From Lysinibacillus xylanilyticus (GTDB taxonomy: Bacteria; Bacillota; Bacilli; Bacillales_A; Planococcaceae), in assembly GCF_001183605.1 (NCBI RefSeq), contig NZ_LFXJ01000005.1, positions 682,001 to 746,000 on the forward strand: DNA of 64,000 nt. Reading direction: 5' to 3'. This document shows, piece after piece, positions 1 through 8,654 of the stretch. Position 1 is the first letter of the stretch; every line of letters begins with the position of its first letter. The position numbers and the translations under genes were made by a program. The notes under the pieces are model-generated. The model was not told the origin of the DNA and searched no databases. It worked only from the letters and a program-made list of their open reading frames with translations.

Positions 1-105
1 ATTCAGACACTATTGTTACGCATGTATTACTCCGTACAAGTCGTTAATATCCATCAAACTTATGCGGAGAAATCTAGAATTGATGGATGTACCGACTTTG
101 TATAA
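1..105 (+). CDS. Open frame from window edge: leader peptide or tail of an upstream gene
   Basis: The frame is open from base 1 to a TAA at 103-105. An internal ATG at 22 would give a 27-residue peptide starting MYYSVQVV and ending CTDFV. It ends 37 bases before the Lsa-type gene and carries both arms of the hairpin at 36-101. Translated leaders of this kind control several ABC-F resistance genes, so a leader peptide is attractive, but I see no clear ribosome site before the ATG. It may equally be the C-terminus of a gene cut by the window edge. I do not recognise the sequence. Confidence 0.3.
   Translation: MQTLLLRMYYSVQVVNIHQTYAEKSRIDGCTDFV
36..101 (+). promoter_or_regulatory. Long leader hairpin upstream of the Lsa-type gene
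   Basis: Two arms pair: ACAAGTCG (36-43) plus ATCCATCAA (49-57) with TTGATGGAT (80-88) plus CGACTTTGT (93-101). The 9-bp inner stem is perfect and the outer stem has one bulge. No T-run follows, so it is not a plain terminator. The lsa ribosome site lies just after it. A role in induced expression is inferred from position and from known attenuation of ABC-F genes. Confidence 0.45.
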
Positions 106-142
106 AAAGTAAAAATTGTAGATATACAAAGGAGGAATTATC

Positions 143-1621
143 ATGTCAATGATACAAGTTCAAAACTTAACTTTTTCTTATCCAAGTAGCTTTGACAATA
201 TTTTTGAAAATGTAAACTTTCAAATTGATACGGATTGGAAACTTGGATTTATCGGTAGAAATGGACGAGGAAAAACAACATTCTTTAATTTATTATTAGG
301 GAATTATGAGTATAGTGGGAAGATCAATTCTTCGGTGGAATTTAATTATTTCCCTTATCCAGTATCGGATAAAAACAAGTATACTCATGAAATCATGGAA
401 GAAATTTGCCCCCAAGCAGAAGATTGGGAAATTCTTCGTGAAATATCCTATCTAGACGTTGATGCCGAGGTTATGTATCGACCTTTTAAAACATTATCAA
501 ATGGAGAACAGACAAAGGTGTTGCTTGCCGCACTTTTTTTAACGGAGGGTCAATTTCTATTAATTGATGAGCCAACCAACCATCTAGACACTGAGGCTCG
601 AAAGATTGTCTCTGATTATTTAAGGAAGAAAAAAGGGTTCATATTAATTTCACATGACCGAAACTTTTTAGATGGCTGTGTTGACCATATCTTATCTATA
701 AATAGAACAAATATTGAAGTTCAAAGTGGTAACTATTCTTCTTGGAAGTTGAATTTTGATCGACAGCAAGAACATGAAGAGGCAACTAATGAGCGCCTAC
801 AAAAAGACATAGGGAGATTAAAACAGTCTTCAAAGCGTACATCAGGTTGGTCAAATCAAGTGGAAGCTTCCAAAAATGGAACAACGAATTCAGGTTCTAA
901 GTTAGACAAAGGTTTTGTAGGACATAAGGCGGCAAAGATGATGAAGAGAGCGAAGAACCTTGAATCAAGGCAACAAAAAGCCATTGAGGAAAAGTCAAAG
1001 CTGCTAAAAAATGTGGAAAAAACCGAGTCATTAAAATTAGAATCATTGGCGTTTCATTCAAATGAATTGATTGCTTTGGCCGATGTATCTGTTCAGTACG
1101 ATAACCAAATAGTGAATAAGCCAATTAGCTTTAAACTAGAACAAGGTGACCGAATTGTGCTTGATGGAAAGAATGGAAGCGGAAAAAGTAGTATCCTCAA
1201 ACTAATTCAAGGAAATCCGATACAGCATACAGGCTCGATGTATGTAGGTTCAGGTCTCGTTATTTCCTATGTCCAACAAGATACTTCTCATTTGAAGGGA
1301 ATGTTATCGGACTTTATTGAAGAGTATGGGATTGATGAAACGTTATTTAAATCCATCCTACGTAAAATGGACTTTGACCGAATTCAATTTGAGAAAGATA
1401 TATCTCATTATTCTGGTGGACAAAAGAAAAAGCTGCTTATAGCCAAAAGTTTATGTGAAAAAGCGCATATCTATATTTGGGATGAACCGTTGAATTTTAT
1501 TGATATTTATTCGCGCATGCAGATTGAAGAGCTTATTCAAAAATTTAATCCCACAATGGTTTTTGTTGAGCATGATCAAGCATTTCAACAATCAGTTGCA
1601 ACAAAAACAATATCTATGTAG
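143..1621 (+). CDS. lsa: Lsa-family ABC-F ribosome protection protein
   Basis: A 492-aa cytoplasmic protein with two ABC ATPase domains and no membrane segments, the layout of antibiotic-resistance ABC-F proteins. Domain 1 has Walker A GRNGRGKTT near residue 38, signature LSNGEQ and Walker B LLIDEPTNHLD. The linker is basic and coiled-coil-like (about 190-300). Domain 2 has Walker A GKNGSGKSS, signature SGGQKKK and IWDEPLNFID. Length and the N-terminal MSMIQVQNLTFSYPSSFDN stretch fit the Lsa branch, whose members bind the ribosome and displace lincosamides, pleuromutilins and streptogramin A. The start has a good AAAGGAGG site 7-8 bases upstream. Monocistronic, closed by the terminator at 1649. 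The exact subtype and spectrum cannot be told from sequence alone. Confidence 0.87.
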   Translation: MSMIQVQNLTFSYPSSFDNIFENVNFQIDTDWKLGFIGRNGRGKTTFFNLLLGNYEYSGKINSSVEFNYFPYPVSDKNKYTHEIMEEICPQAEDWEILREISYLDVDAEVMYRPFKTLSNGEQTKVLLAALFLTEGQFLLIDEPTNHLDTEARKIVSDYLRKKKGFILISHDRNFLDGCVDHILSINRTNIEVQSGNYSSWKLNFDRQQEHEEATNERLQKDIGRLKQSSKRTSGWSNQVEASKNGTTNSGSKLDKGFVGHKAAKMMKRAKNLESRQQKAIEEKSKLLKNVEKTESLKLESLAFHSNELIALADVSVQYDNQIVNKPISFKLEQGDRIVLDGKNGSGKSSILKLIQGNPIQHTGSMYVGSGLVISYVQQDTSHLKGMLSDFIEEYGIDETLFKSILRKMDFDRIQFEKDISHYSGGQKKKLLIAKSLCEKAHIYIWDEPLNFIDIYSRMQIEELIQKFNPTMVFVEHDQAFQQSVATKTISM

Positions 1622-1648
1622 TTAAATTTGAAAAATTAATATGTAAGA

Positions 1649-1692
1649 GAAGAATCCATTTTGAACAATCTTTTTCAAAATGGATTCTTTTA
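1649..1692 (+). terminator. Intrinsic terminator after lsa
   Basis: A perfect 16-bp stem (AAGAATCCATTTTGAA with its complement, arms 1650-1665 and 1674-1689) with an 8-base loop, followed by TTT. The flanking A and T tracts allow use in both directions. The stem core AAGAATCCAT recurs in the hairpin at 10485-10522. Confidence 0.85.
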
Positions 1693-2476
1693 ATTGTTGT
1701 AAAATACTGCTTTGGGGTAATGCGAGGCATAATTGTTAAGAGAGATCCTTGCTAATACTTTTTTATTACGATTAGAGAAAAAGCTTTTTACAGGACCTAT
1801 CCTAGTGGAATTGTTCACTTGTGGGTGAAAAAATTAGGGGTAACTAGAGCCATTGAACAAATACTAACTGTAAAAAGGTTATATATTATTGAACGGCAAA
1901 TTCTTATATTCTATATATTGTGTTTGTTTGCTATTACAGAACTATTTATTGATTTAGTGGTTGATTGGTTAATTTCATGCATTTTAGTTTTTCGCTATAG
2001 CTTAGGGGATTTCTGTATAAAAAAGGGGTGATAGACGGTGATACAATTAAAATAAAGTATAATTGAAATCCCCGAAACTAATCAAGAAACACTTGGTGAA
2101 CAGCAAGTATGGACAAAGGCAAAGGCTTTTACAAAAGAGTTATTAAAAGGACAAGATAAACTTAATGTCGTTCAAATTTCATATTTATTTTAGAAGATAG
2201 ATTGTTTCAGATTTGAAATTAAATAAACAACCTGTGATATTTATGGAGTATTAAACAGAAACGAAATCTTCAATCGAACGACAACAATTACTAGTCATGG
2301 CCTAAATATCTTCTTATTTATCAACTTGTACTGCTTTTGAAACTTTGTAACAAAATCATAAAAACCAACAGATATACAGTTTGCATTTAAGGATGTATCT
2401 AATATATCATCTTTTTATATAGATTAAAAAGCCAAACGGACTTTAAAATCACACTTAAAGTATAGGAGAGTACGAT
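1693..2476. other. Intergenic stretch with decayed coding DNA
   Basis: No convincing intact gene. A 70-codon open frame at 1819-2031 lacks a ribosome site and resembles no family. Bases 2056-2193 hold a short gene remnant listed separately. The last 250 bases are AT-rich and lead to the promoter region of the response regulator at 2477. Confidence 0.6.
2056..2193 (+). pseudogene. Remnant resembling a thermonuclease (SNase) segment
   Basis: This frame reads IIEIPETNQETLGEQQ, then AKAFTKELLKGQDKLN, before a stop. The pattern (I/D)xPET..G..AKAFTKxLLxGK matches the middle of staphylococcal-nuclease-fold proteins, where it follows the active-site Arg/Asp strand. There is no start, no N-terminal half and no C-terminal catalytic segment. 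It is a fragment at best, and the identification rests on about 45 residues. Confidence 0.35.
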
Positions 2477-3184
2477 ATGAATACAATTATGATTGTAGAA
2501 GATGATTTAAAAATCGCAGAATTACTTGGAACACATATAAAAAAATATGGATACGAGAGTGTTATCATACAGAAGTTTGAAAATCTTTTAGATTCATTTC
2601 AAAAAGTTCAACCAGTTGTAGTGTTATTAGATGTAAATTTACCAAATTATGATGGATATTATTGGTGTCAACAAATACGAACTGTCTCTACTTGTCCAAT
2701 TATCTTTATATCTGCAAGGAGTGATGAGATGGATATAATTAGGGCTTTAGAAAATGGTGGAGATGACTATATTATAAAACCGTTTCATTATGAAGTTGTA
2801 ATGTCAAAAATTCGTAGTCAATTAAGAAGGGCAACTGGTGAATACGCTCTCAAAATATCGGAACGTATAGTTAAAAAAAATGGATTATTTCTTTTTCCTG
2901 AAAGAATGGAACTTCGACTAAAGGATAAACAGGCTTTTCTAACAAAAAAAGAAACAGATTTATTAGAAATTTTATTAACAAAATCTCCACTTCTTGTAAA
3001 ACGAGAAGTACTATTAGAACAACTATGGGATAATTATGAATATGTAAATGAAAATACATTAAATGTGAATATCAATAGAGTCCGAAAAAAATTACAGGAT
3101 TTGGGTATTGAGAACGCGATAGAAACAGTTCGTGGTGCGGGACATCGATTACATGTCACTTGGACAAAGGATGAAAATGAATAA
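2477..3184 (+). CDS. OmpR-family response regulator, BceR type (module 1)
   Basis: 235 aa. The receiver domain (1-120) has the acidic pocket EDD at 8-10, phospho-acceptor Asp52 in LLDVNLP and the switch Lys in KPF near 102. The winged-helix DNA-binding domain covers about 135-230 (ETVRGAGHRL). The closest pattern is the BceR/YxdJ group that pairs with small intramembrane-sensing kinases and BceAB-type transporters. The ATG at 2477 follows AGGAGAG. The stop overlaps the kinase start (TAATG), so the two are translationally coupled. It probably activates the transporter genes at 5927-9404. Confidence 0.9.
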   Translation: MNTIMIVEDDLKIAELLGTHIKKYGYESVIIQKFENLLDSFQKVQPVVVLLDVNLPNYDGYYWCQQIRTVSTCPIIFISARSDEMDIIRALENGGDDYIIKPFHYEVVMSKIRSQLRRATGEYALKISERIVKKNGLFLFPERMELRLKDKQAFLTKKETDLLEILLTKSPLLVKREVLLEQLWDNYEYVNENTLNVNINRVRKKLQDLGIENAIETVRGAGHRLHVTWTKDENE

Positions 3185-4170
3185 TGAGATTATTTTTAAA
3201 AGAACATATCCCACTAATTTTATATACAATTGGTCAATTATTTATCATCCTTTTAATTTATTGGTTTGATGGATATCCTCATATTTTGACTGCTTTGTAT
3301 GCTGTGTTCTTGGGTGTATTTTTATTAATTGGATATCTAATATATCGTTATTTTACCCACATATCATTTTATAACCGGCTATCGAATCCAAGAATAACGA
3401 CAAATGAATTAATAAAAAATAGTGATACTACCCCCTTATCAATAGCCCTAGATAGATTACTTCAAATGCAAGATAAAAACTACCAAGATCAGTTGAAAAA
3501 ATGGGAACGAAAACAACAAGAACAAATGACTTTTATGAATCATTGGGTTCATCAAATGAAAACACCTCTTTCTGTCATTGAATTAATTACACAAGATTCA
3601 GATGATTTTCGGTTTGACAGTATCAACGAGGAAACCGAACGGATTAAAAGAGGGTTAGAGATGGTGTTATATGCTGCACGATTAGAGACATTTGAACAGG
3701 ATTTTCATGTAGATGGAATACATTTATTAGAAATGGTAGATTCCGTTATTTATGAAAATAAACGTCTGCTTATACGTAGTTACATTTATCCAGAAGTAAA
3801 AATAGATTCGAATCTGACAGTAGAAACAGATAAAAAATGGTTTCGGTTTATACTCAATCAAGTGCTGTCGAATGCAATTAAGTATTCATCAAGGAAGAAT
3901 GAGAAAGTAACACTATCAGCGTATTCAAAAGGGCGCGCAGTTATTTTAGAAGTAAGAGATTATGGAGTGGGTATCCCTAATGTTGATTTACCACGTGTTT
4001 TTAATCCCTTTTTCACCGGAGAAAACGGTAGGAAATTTAAAGAGTCTACAGGGATGGGATTATATCTTGTTAAAGAAGTATGTGAAAAATTAAATCATAA
4101 GGTAGAGCTAGAATCCGAGGTAGGAAAGGGAACAAAAGTTAGGATAATCTTCTTGTATGCATCTCGTTAA
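3184..4170 (+). CDS. Sensor histidine kinase, BceS intramembrane-sensing type (module 1)
   Basis: 328 aa. Two membrane helices (about 10-28 and 36-55) are separated by only a few residues, so there is no extracellular sensor domain. In BceS-type kinases the signal comes from the partner transporter. The phospho-acceptor is His123 in WVHQMKTPLS. The ATPase domain has the N box (NQVLSNAIKYS), DYGVGI and GMGLYLV. It overlaps the regulator by one base. Unusually, the transporter genes do not follow directly: a DUF418 gene sits between. The last codons (FLYASR) have a second, altered copy at about 5770-5793. Confidence 0.9.
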   Translation: MRLFLKEHIPLILYTIGQLFIILLIYWFDGYPHILTALYAVFLGVFLLIGYLIYRYFTHISFYNRLSNPRITTNELIKNSDTTPLSIALDRLLQMQDKNYQDQLKKWERKQQEQMTFMNHWVHQMKTPLSVIELITQDSDDFRFDSINEETERIKRGLEMVLYAARLETFEQDFHVDGIHLLEMVDSVIYENKRLLIRSYIYPEVKIDSNLTVETDKKWFRFILNQVLSNAIKYSSRKNEKVTLSAYSKGRAVILEVRDYGVGIPNVDLPRVFNPFFTGENGRKFKESTGMGLYLVKEVCEKLNHKVELESEVGKGTKVRIIFLYASR

Positions 4171-4248
4171 GAACCGATGAAAATAATTCATCGGTTTTTT
4201 CTTTTTAATATAACAATCTTGTTAGATTCATGTTCGGAAAATCGATAG
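4163..4248 (+). repeat. Direct repeat, copy A (kinase 3' end and terminator)
   Basis: About 86 bases covering the last kinase codons, the terminator and downstream DNA recur at 5787-5869 with roughly 90 percent identity, differing mainly in five bases lost from the terminator stem. Shared landmarks are CTCGTTAA, TGAAAATAATTCATC, CTTTTTAATATAACA and GTTAGATTCATGTTCG. The two copies bracket the DUF418 gene. Confidence 0.8.
4172..4203 (+). terminator. Terminator after the BceRS-type pair
   Basis: Stem AACCGATGAA / TTCATCGGTT with loop AATAA, followed by TTTTTTCTTTTT. The second copy at 5795-5826 has lost the GC part of the stem and keeps only TGAA/TTCA plus the T-run. Confidence 0.85.
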
Positions 4249-4308
4249 AAGAAATAGAATAAAATATGTACATTGTATATAGCAAAAAGAAAGGAGAGAA
4301 AATTTATA

Positions 4309-5283
4309 ATGCAAAAGCAACGTATTGAAGTGATTGATTATTTACGTGGATTTGCTTTACTAGGCATTACTATCGTAAATGTATTTCAAGTTGGCACAGA
4401 CTACGATTCCTATATTAGCTCTTTAGTTATACATAGTATGGAATCAAAATTTATTTATATGTTTATTTTTTTATTAGGATTATCTTCCATGTTATTTATG
4501 TCAAGTTTAAAGGAAAGAAGTGAAAAGGCAAATTTAATTTATATCCGTCGTAGCGGTACCCTGTTATTAATAGGTATTTCATTAGTGTTTGTAGGGATTC
4601 CTTCTGGTGGCTTATTTATTTTATATGCAATATTTGGACTGATAGGGTTTGTTTTCCTACGTATACCGCCAATGATTAACATCGTCGTTTTTATCGCTAT
4701 TGCTATACTAATCTATTCAACACGTGACATGGTATTAATTGAAGCTGAATCATCAATTGTATCTTTAGTAGGGCCGTTAAGTATGTTTTCGATGGTTATT
4801 TTAGGGATATTTGTAGGGCAAATCTCGTTTTATAATCAGCTACAAAGATTTAAGGGATTGCTTGTAACAGCTTTAGTCATCCTTCTCTTTTTATCATATC
4901 ATTTTTATAGCTGGGCGTTTACCCCTATTAATTCTTTAGTAATGAGCCTGTTTTATATCGTTTTCTTTACTATTTTAAGCATGTATATAAAGGGAAGACG
5001 TTTGTTTTCATTTTTAATAGCGTATGGCCGAATGTCAATGTCAAACTTTATTGTGCACACATCGTTTATTTATTTCTATTTAATGAACAATCAAAGTTTA
5101 ACATCTTCAGCATTAACTTTGCTAAACATCGCTCTATTCATTATTATAATACAAATTATATACAGTAATATATGGTTAAAGTATTTTAAAATGGGACCTG
5201 CAGAATGGATATGGCGCATGGGAACATATTGGAAAAAGATACGGATTGTTGATTCTGTTGAAAAAGGATCGAAACGAAGTTAG
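4309..5283 (+). CDS. DUF418 multi-pass membrane protein (module 1)
   Basis: 324 aa from the ATG at 4309, which has AAAGGAGAG about 11 bases upstream; an in-frame TTG at 4273 is less likely. It opens with the DUF418 signature IDYLRGFALLGI, has about eight hydrophobic helices and ends with NIWLKYFKMGPAEWIWR, the family's C-terminal block. DUF418 (YeiB-like) proteins have no settled biochemical role; distant relation to membrane acyltransferases has been suggested. It is a paralog of the protein at 24405, which shares the N-terminal DYLRGFALLG and C-terminal WLKYFxMGPxE blocks. It has its own terminator downstream. Confidence 0.85.
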   Translation: MQKQRIEVIDYLRGFALLGITIVNVFQVGTDYDSYISSLVIHSMESKFIYMFIFLLGLSSMLFMSSLKERSEKANLIYIRRSGTLLLIGISLVFVGIPSGGLFILYAIFGLIGFVFLRIPPMINIVVFIAIAILIYSTRDMVLIEAESSIVSLVGPLSMFSMVILGIFVGQISFYNQLQRFKGLLVTALVILLFLSYHFYSWAFTPINSLVMSLFYIVFFTILSMYIKGRRLFSFLIAYGRMSMSNFIVHTSFIYFYLMNNQSLTSSALTLLNIALFIIIIQIIYSNIWLKYFKMGPAEWIWRMGTYWKKIRIVDSVEKGSKRS

Positions 5284-5312
5284 ATTTTTTATCAATTTTT
5301 CATTTCGAAGGT

Positions 5313-5366
5313 AAAAAACACATTACTATTCTCTTATGTTAATGAGGGAGGGTAATGTGTTTTTTA
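5313..5366 (+). terminator. Terminator after the DUF418 gene
   Basis: Stem AAAACACATTAC / GTAATGTGTTTT, 25-base loop, run of T. It separates the DUF418 gene from the transporter genes. Confidence 0.75.
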
Positions 5367-5926
5367 TGAGGGTATCTCTAAGATGTATGCCGATCATAAA
5401 ATTGTTTTATTTACTCTCAAAAATGCAATGGCGTTCAACGAATTGACCAAGGCTATTAATAACTTATTATTTTAACGAATAATAAAGTACTTAATTCAGG
5501 TTTAAAAGTCTATTTTAGATAATCATTTCTTGCTAAACTAATTATTTTTTGAATAAATAAAACATTACGGATTGTGTAAGTAAATCTCGCATATTTACTT
5601 GCTACCGATTTGTCTAACAAATGTAAGTATTAACTTAGCAAACTTAATTTAGATCAAAAAAGGATACTATTATTTAGATAGTCGAAGATATATGAAATTC
5701 GTTTTTAAAGATTCTTTTATTAAGCTTAGTTTTATTATGAGTTGGGGATGATTAAGTTAAAATAGATTTCTTGTATGGTCCTGGTCCTCGTTAAATAATG
5801 AAAATAATTCATCTTTTTTTCTTTTTAATATAACAGACGTGTTAGATTCATGTTCGATAAATCGATAGGAGCCAAAGTATATATAGTTTAAACTAAATTC
5901 AAAAGAGAAATGGAAGGTGAGTATTT
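5367..5926. other. Gap between DUF418 and the BceAB-type genes
   Basis: No coding sequence is supported. From about 5760 the DNA repeats the end of the kinase gene and its downstream region (see repeat copy B). The remainder is AT-rich with a small inverted repeat around AGTAAATCTCGCATATTTACT (5579-5600). A promoter for the transporter genes should lie here, but no clean -35/-10 pair stands out. Confidence 0.5.
5787..5869 (+). repeat. Direct repeat, copy B
   Basis: Second copy of 4163-4248. The codons just upstream read FLYGPGPR-stop, against FLYASR-stop in the intact kinase, so this looks like the extreme 3' end of a kinase gene that once lay directly before the transporter genes, as in standard bceRSAB loci. 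Confidence 0.75.
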
Positions 5927-6682
5927 ATGGAGATACTAAATGTTTCAAATTTGGGGAAAGTTTATCAGGGGCAAATTTCTTATACAGCACTATCTCATAT
6001 CGATTTAAAAATAAACAAGGGGGAATTTGTTGGAATTATGGGCCCTTCCGGAAGTGGTAAAACAACGTTATTAAATATGGTTTCTACTATTGATGCTCCA
6101 ACATCTGGTGAAGTTTTAATTCATGGAGAAAACCCATATTTGTTGATTCCTGATGAGTTGGCTTTATTTCGAAGACGGGAGTTAGGGTTTGTTTTTCAAT
6201 CATTTAATCTCGTTAAAACATTAACAGTGAAAGAAAATATTGTTCTTCCACTTACCCTTGATGGTGTAAGTCATCATGAAATGAACGAAAAACTAGTTGC
6301 TATTGCTGAAAAATTAGGGATAACCGAAATATTAGATAAACGTACCTATGAAATTTCTGGTGGACAAGCGCAAAGAACAGCTATCGCACGTGCTACCATC
6401 CATAATCCAAAATTATTACTCGCTGATGAGCCGACAGGAAATCTGGATTCAAAATCTGCTTTTGATGTGATGGAACTATTGACAAGGCTTAATAAAGAAA
6501 ATGAAACAACGATGATGTTAGTGACACATGATCCAATGGCTGCGAGTTATTGTGATCGAATCGTGTTTATCAAAGATGGACATTTATATAATGAGATTTA
6601 TTGTGGAGACAATCGCAAAGTATTTTATCGCAAAATCCTAGATGTTCTAGCATTATTAGGGGGGAATGCAAATGAATTTTAG
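5927..6682 (+). CDS. ABC transporter ATPase, BceA type (module 1)
   Basis: 251 aa. Walker A GPSGSGKTT near residue 38, Q-loop FVFQSFNL, signature ISGGQAQR, Walker B LLLADEPTGNLD and H-loop VTHD. This is the single-domain ATPase of BceAB-type antimicrobial-peptide detoxification and sensing transporters, which also drive flux signalling to a BceS kinase. It has a GGAAGGTGAG ribosome site. The end overlaps the permease start. The last 35 residues after IVFIKDGHLYNEIY form a tail usual for the family. Confidence 0.93.
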   Translation: MEILNVSNLGKVYQGQISYTALSHIDLKINKGEFVGIMGPSGSGKTTLLNMVSTIDAPTSGEVLIHGENPYLLIPDELALFRRRELGFVFQSFNLVKTLTVKENIVLPLTLDGVSHHEMNEKLVAIAEKLGITEILDKRTYEISGGQAQRTAIARATIHNPKLLLADEPTGNLDSKSAFDVMELLTRLNKENETTMMLVTHDPMAASYCDRIVFIKDGHLYNEIYCGDNRKVFYRKILDVLALLGGNANEF

Positions 6683-8621
6683 ACAATTCGCGCTAAATAA
6701 CATTATTCGAAGTAAGCGAACATATTTTGCTCATTTTTTAAGTAGTGCGTTTGCTATTATGATTTTCTTTGCTTATGCATTACTTGCATTTCATCCTAAT
6801 TTACAAGGTGAAATTGCTTCGAGTGTAACAATCAATACATTTGCAAAGTCAGGATTAAGGATATCACAGGGATTAATATTTTTCTTTTCATTCTTCTTTA
6901 TTCTATATTCTGTAAGTGCATTTTTAAAGACAAGAAAAAAAGATTTTGGAATTTTTATGTTACTTGGGATGTCACGTTCTCAATTGAATAAGTTGATATT
7001 TATTGAAAACTTAATAATAGGTATAGCTTCTATTTTTACAGGGATAACAATGGGGATAATATTCTCAAAGTTTATTTTAATTATGAGTAACAGTGTGTTA
7101 CTTATTGAAGAAGGACTCCCATTTTACGTACCCTATAAAGCAATTGGAATAACATTTGGAACTTTCTTTATATTATTCTTGTTTATTTCACTTTTCACTT
7201 CTCGAATGGTAAAAGTGGAACAATTAGTAGAATTAATAAAAACGGAAGAAAAGCCTAAGCCTGAACCAAAATCATCATTTTGGTTATCCCTATTCGCACC
7301 TATCTCCATCGGATTAGGATATACGGCTGTTTTTCATAGTGTTAAAGCAGTTCAGAACAAAGATCCTAATTATGTTTTATTCATGATGGCTGCAGGAGTG
7401 GGCCTTGTTGTACTTGGGACATACTTTTTATTTACACAGCTCAGTGTGTACGTGCTACGTACATTAAAGAAAAAAGAAAATATTTTCTTTAAGAAAACAA
7501 ATTTACTAACCATTTCAGATTTAGTATATCAATTAAAAGATAATGCAAAAGTATTTTTCATGGTTTCTATTATTTCTGCAGTTGCCTTTACTTCCATAGG
7601 AACTTGTATGGGAGTAGGCAATTCATCCATGGCTGAAGCTTATAGTCCTTTTGCATTTTCATATGATACCAAAAATACTAACGATTTAGAAAAAGAACAT
7701 CTACAAATAATAGAAAAAGAACTTAAAAATGCAGGTTTTGATTATCAACAGGTATCTTATGCAAAAAAACAGATTGGAGATACCTTCTATAACAGGAATT
7801 ATTTATCGAACTTTATAAAATTAAGTGATTATAATAAGTTAGCTAAGATGTTCGGTTATGAGGGAGAAAGTTTAAAAGATGAAAACAGTAGCTTTGTCAT
7901 ACCTCCAAGAAAAATTGCTAATACAAAACCTAATCAAACAAAGTTTCAGATATCGTATGGAGGTATAAAGAAAAATATAAATGTAATTAAAATACTGGAA
8001 CCACATAAGATACAGGATATGGATATGACTACAATTGTTGTCCCAGATACTCTGTATGATCAAATTGATGTTGATCAATCTTTTATCAATGGGTTTATAA
8101 TAAAAGATTGGATAAAAACGAAAGAGGTTTCTGAAAAAATAATAACCGCTTTACAGAAAGATAGCGAGGGCACAAGTGAATCTTTAGGATACAACGATTA
8201 TACATTTTCATCTTTAATTTCTACATGGATAGCGAATAAGCAACTTTTTGGACTTGTATCCATCATGAGTATATTAATAGGAATAGTTTTTTTTACCTTT
8301 GCAGCGAGCTTTTTATATTTCCGATTATACACAGACCTAGAACAAAATCAGCAACAATATAAAATGATAACAAAAGTTGGTTTAAGTAAACCGGAGTTAA
8401 AGAAAATTATATCATGTCAACTTGCATTATTATTCTTTTTACCAATTTTAATAGCTATAACACATAGTATTGTTGCTTTTATGGCTTTGCAAAAATTGGT
8501 TTATTTTTCTATATTGGGTAGTTCAGTTGTAGTATTAATTTCTTTTTTAATTATGCAAATTATATACTTTTACTTTGTACGTGCTCAATACTTAAAAAAA
8601 ATGTATAAAGTTATCATTTAA
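6672..8621 (+). CDS. ABC transporter permease, BceB type (module 1)
   Basis: 649 aa. I place the start at the second ATG (6672) because the GGGGGG ribosome site fits it and the family starts MNFRQFAxNNIIR. About ten membrane helices, with a large extracellular domain (about 310-515) between helices 7 and 8, as in BceB. FtsX-like domains lie at both ends. The partner ATPase overlaps by 11 bases. Expected role: recognising a cell-wall-active peptide and signalling to the 3184 kinase. The ligand cannot be read from sequence. The stop is followed after 33 bases by the next gene. Confidence 0.92.
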   Translation: MNFRQFALNNIIRSKRTYFAHFLSSAFAIMIFFAYALLAFHPNLQGEIASSVTINTFAKSGLRISQGLIFFFSFFFILYSVSAFLKTRKKDFGIFMLLGMSRSQLNKLIFIENLIIGIASIFTGITMGIIFSKFILIMSNSVLLIEEGLPFYVPYKAIGITFGTFFILFLFISLFTSRMVKVEQLVELIKTEEKPKPEPKSSFWLSLFAPISIGLGYTAVFHSVKAVQNKDPNYVLFMMAAGVGLVVLGTYFLFTQLSVYVLRTLKKKENIFFKKTNLLTISDLVYQLKDNAKVFFMVSIISAVAFTSIGTCMGVGNSSMAEAYSPFAFSYDTKNTNDLEKEHLQIIEKELKNAGFDYQQVSYAKKQIGDTFYNRNYLSNFIKLSDYNKLAKMFGYEGESLKDENSSFVIPPRKIANTKPNQTKFQISYGGIKKNINVIKILEPHKIQDMDMTTIVVPDTLYDQIDVDQSFINGFIIKDWIKTKEVSEKIITALQKDSEGTSESLGYNDYTFSSLISTWIANKQLFGLVSIMSILIGIVFFTFAASFLYFRLYTDLEQNQQQYKMITKVGLSKPELKKIISCQLALLFFLPILIAITHSIVAFMALQKLVYFSILGSSVVVLISFLIMQIIYFYFVRAQYLKKMYKVII

Positions 8622-8654
8622 TATATCAATAATAATATATGAGGAGAATACGGG

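Noticed and set aside
1819..2031. 70-codon open frame with hydrophobic stretches
   Set aside because: No ribosome site, no family resemblance, and it lies in decaying DNA.
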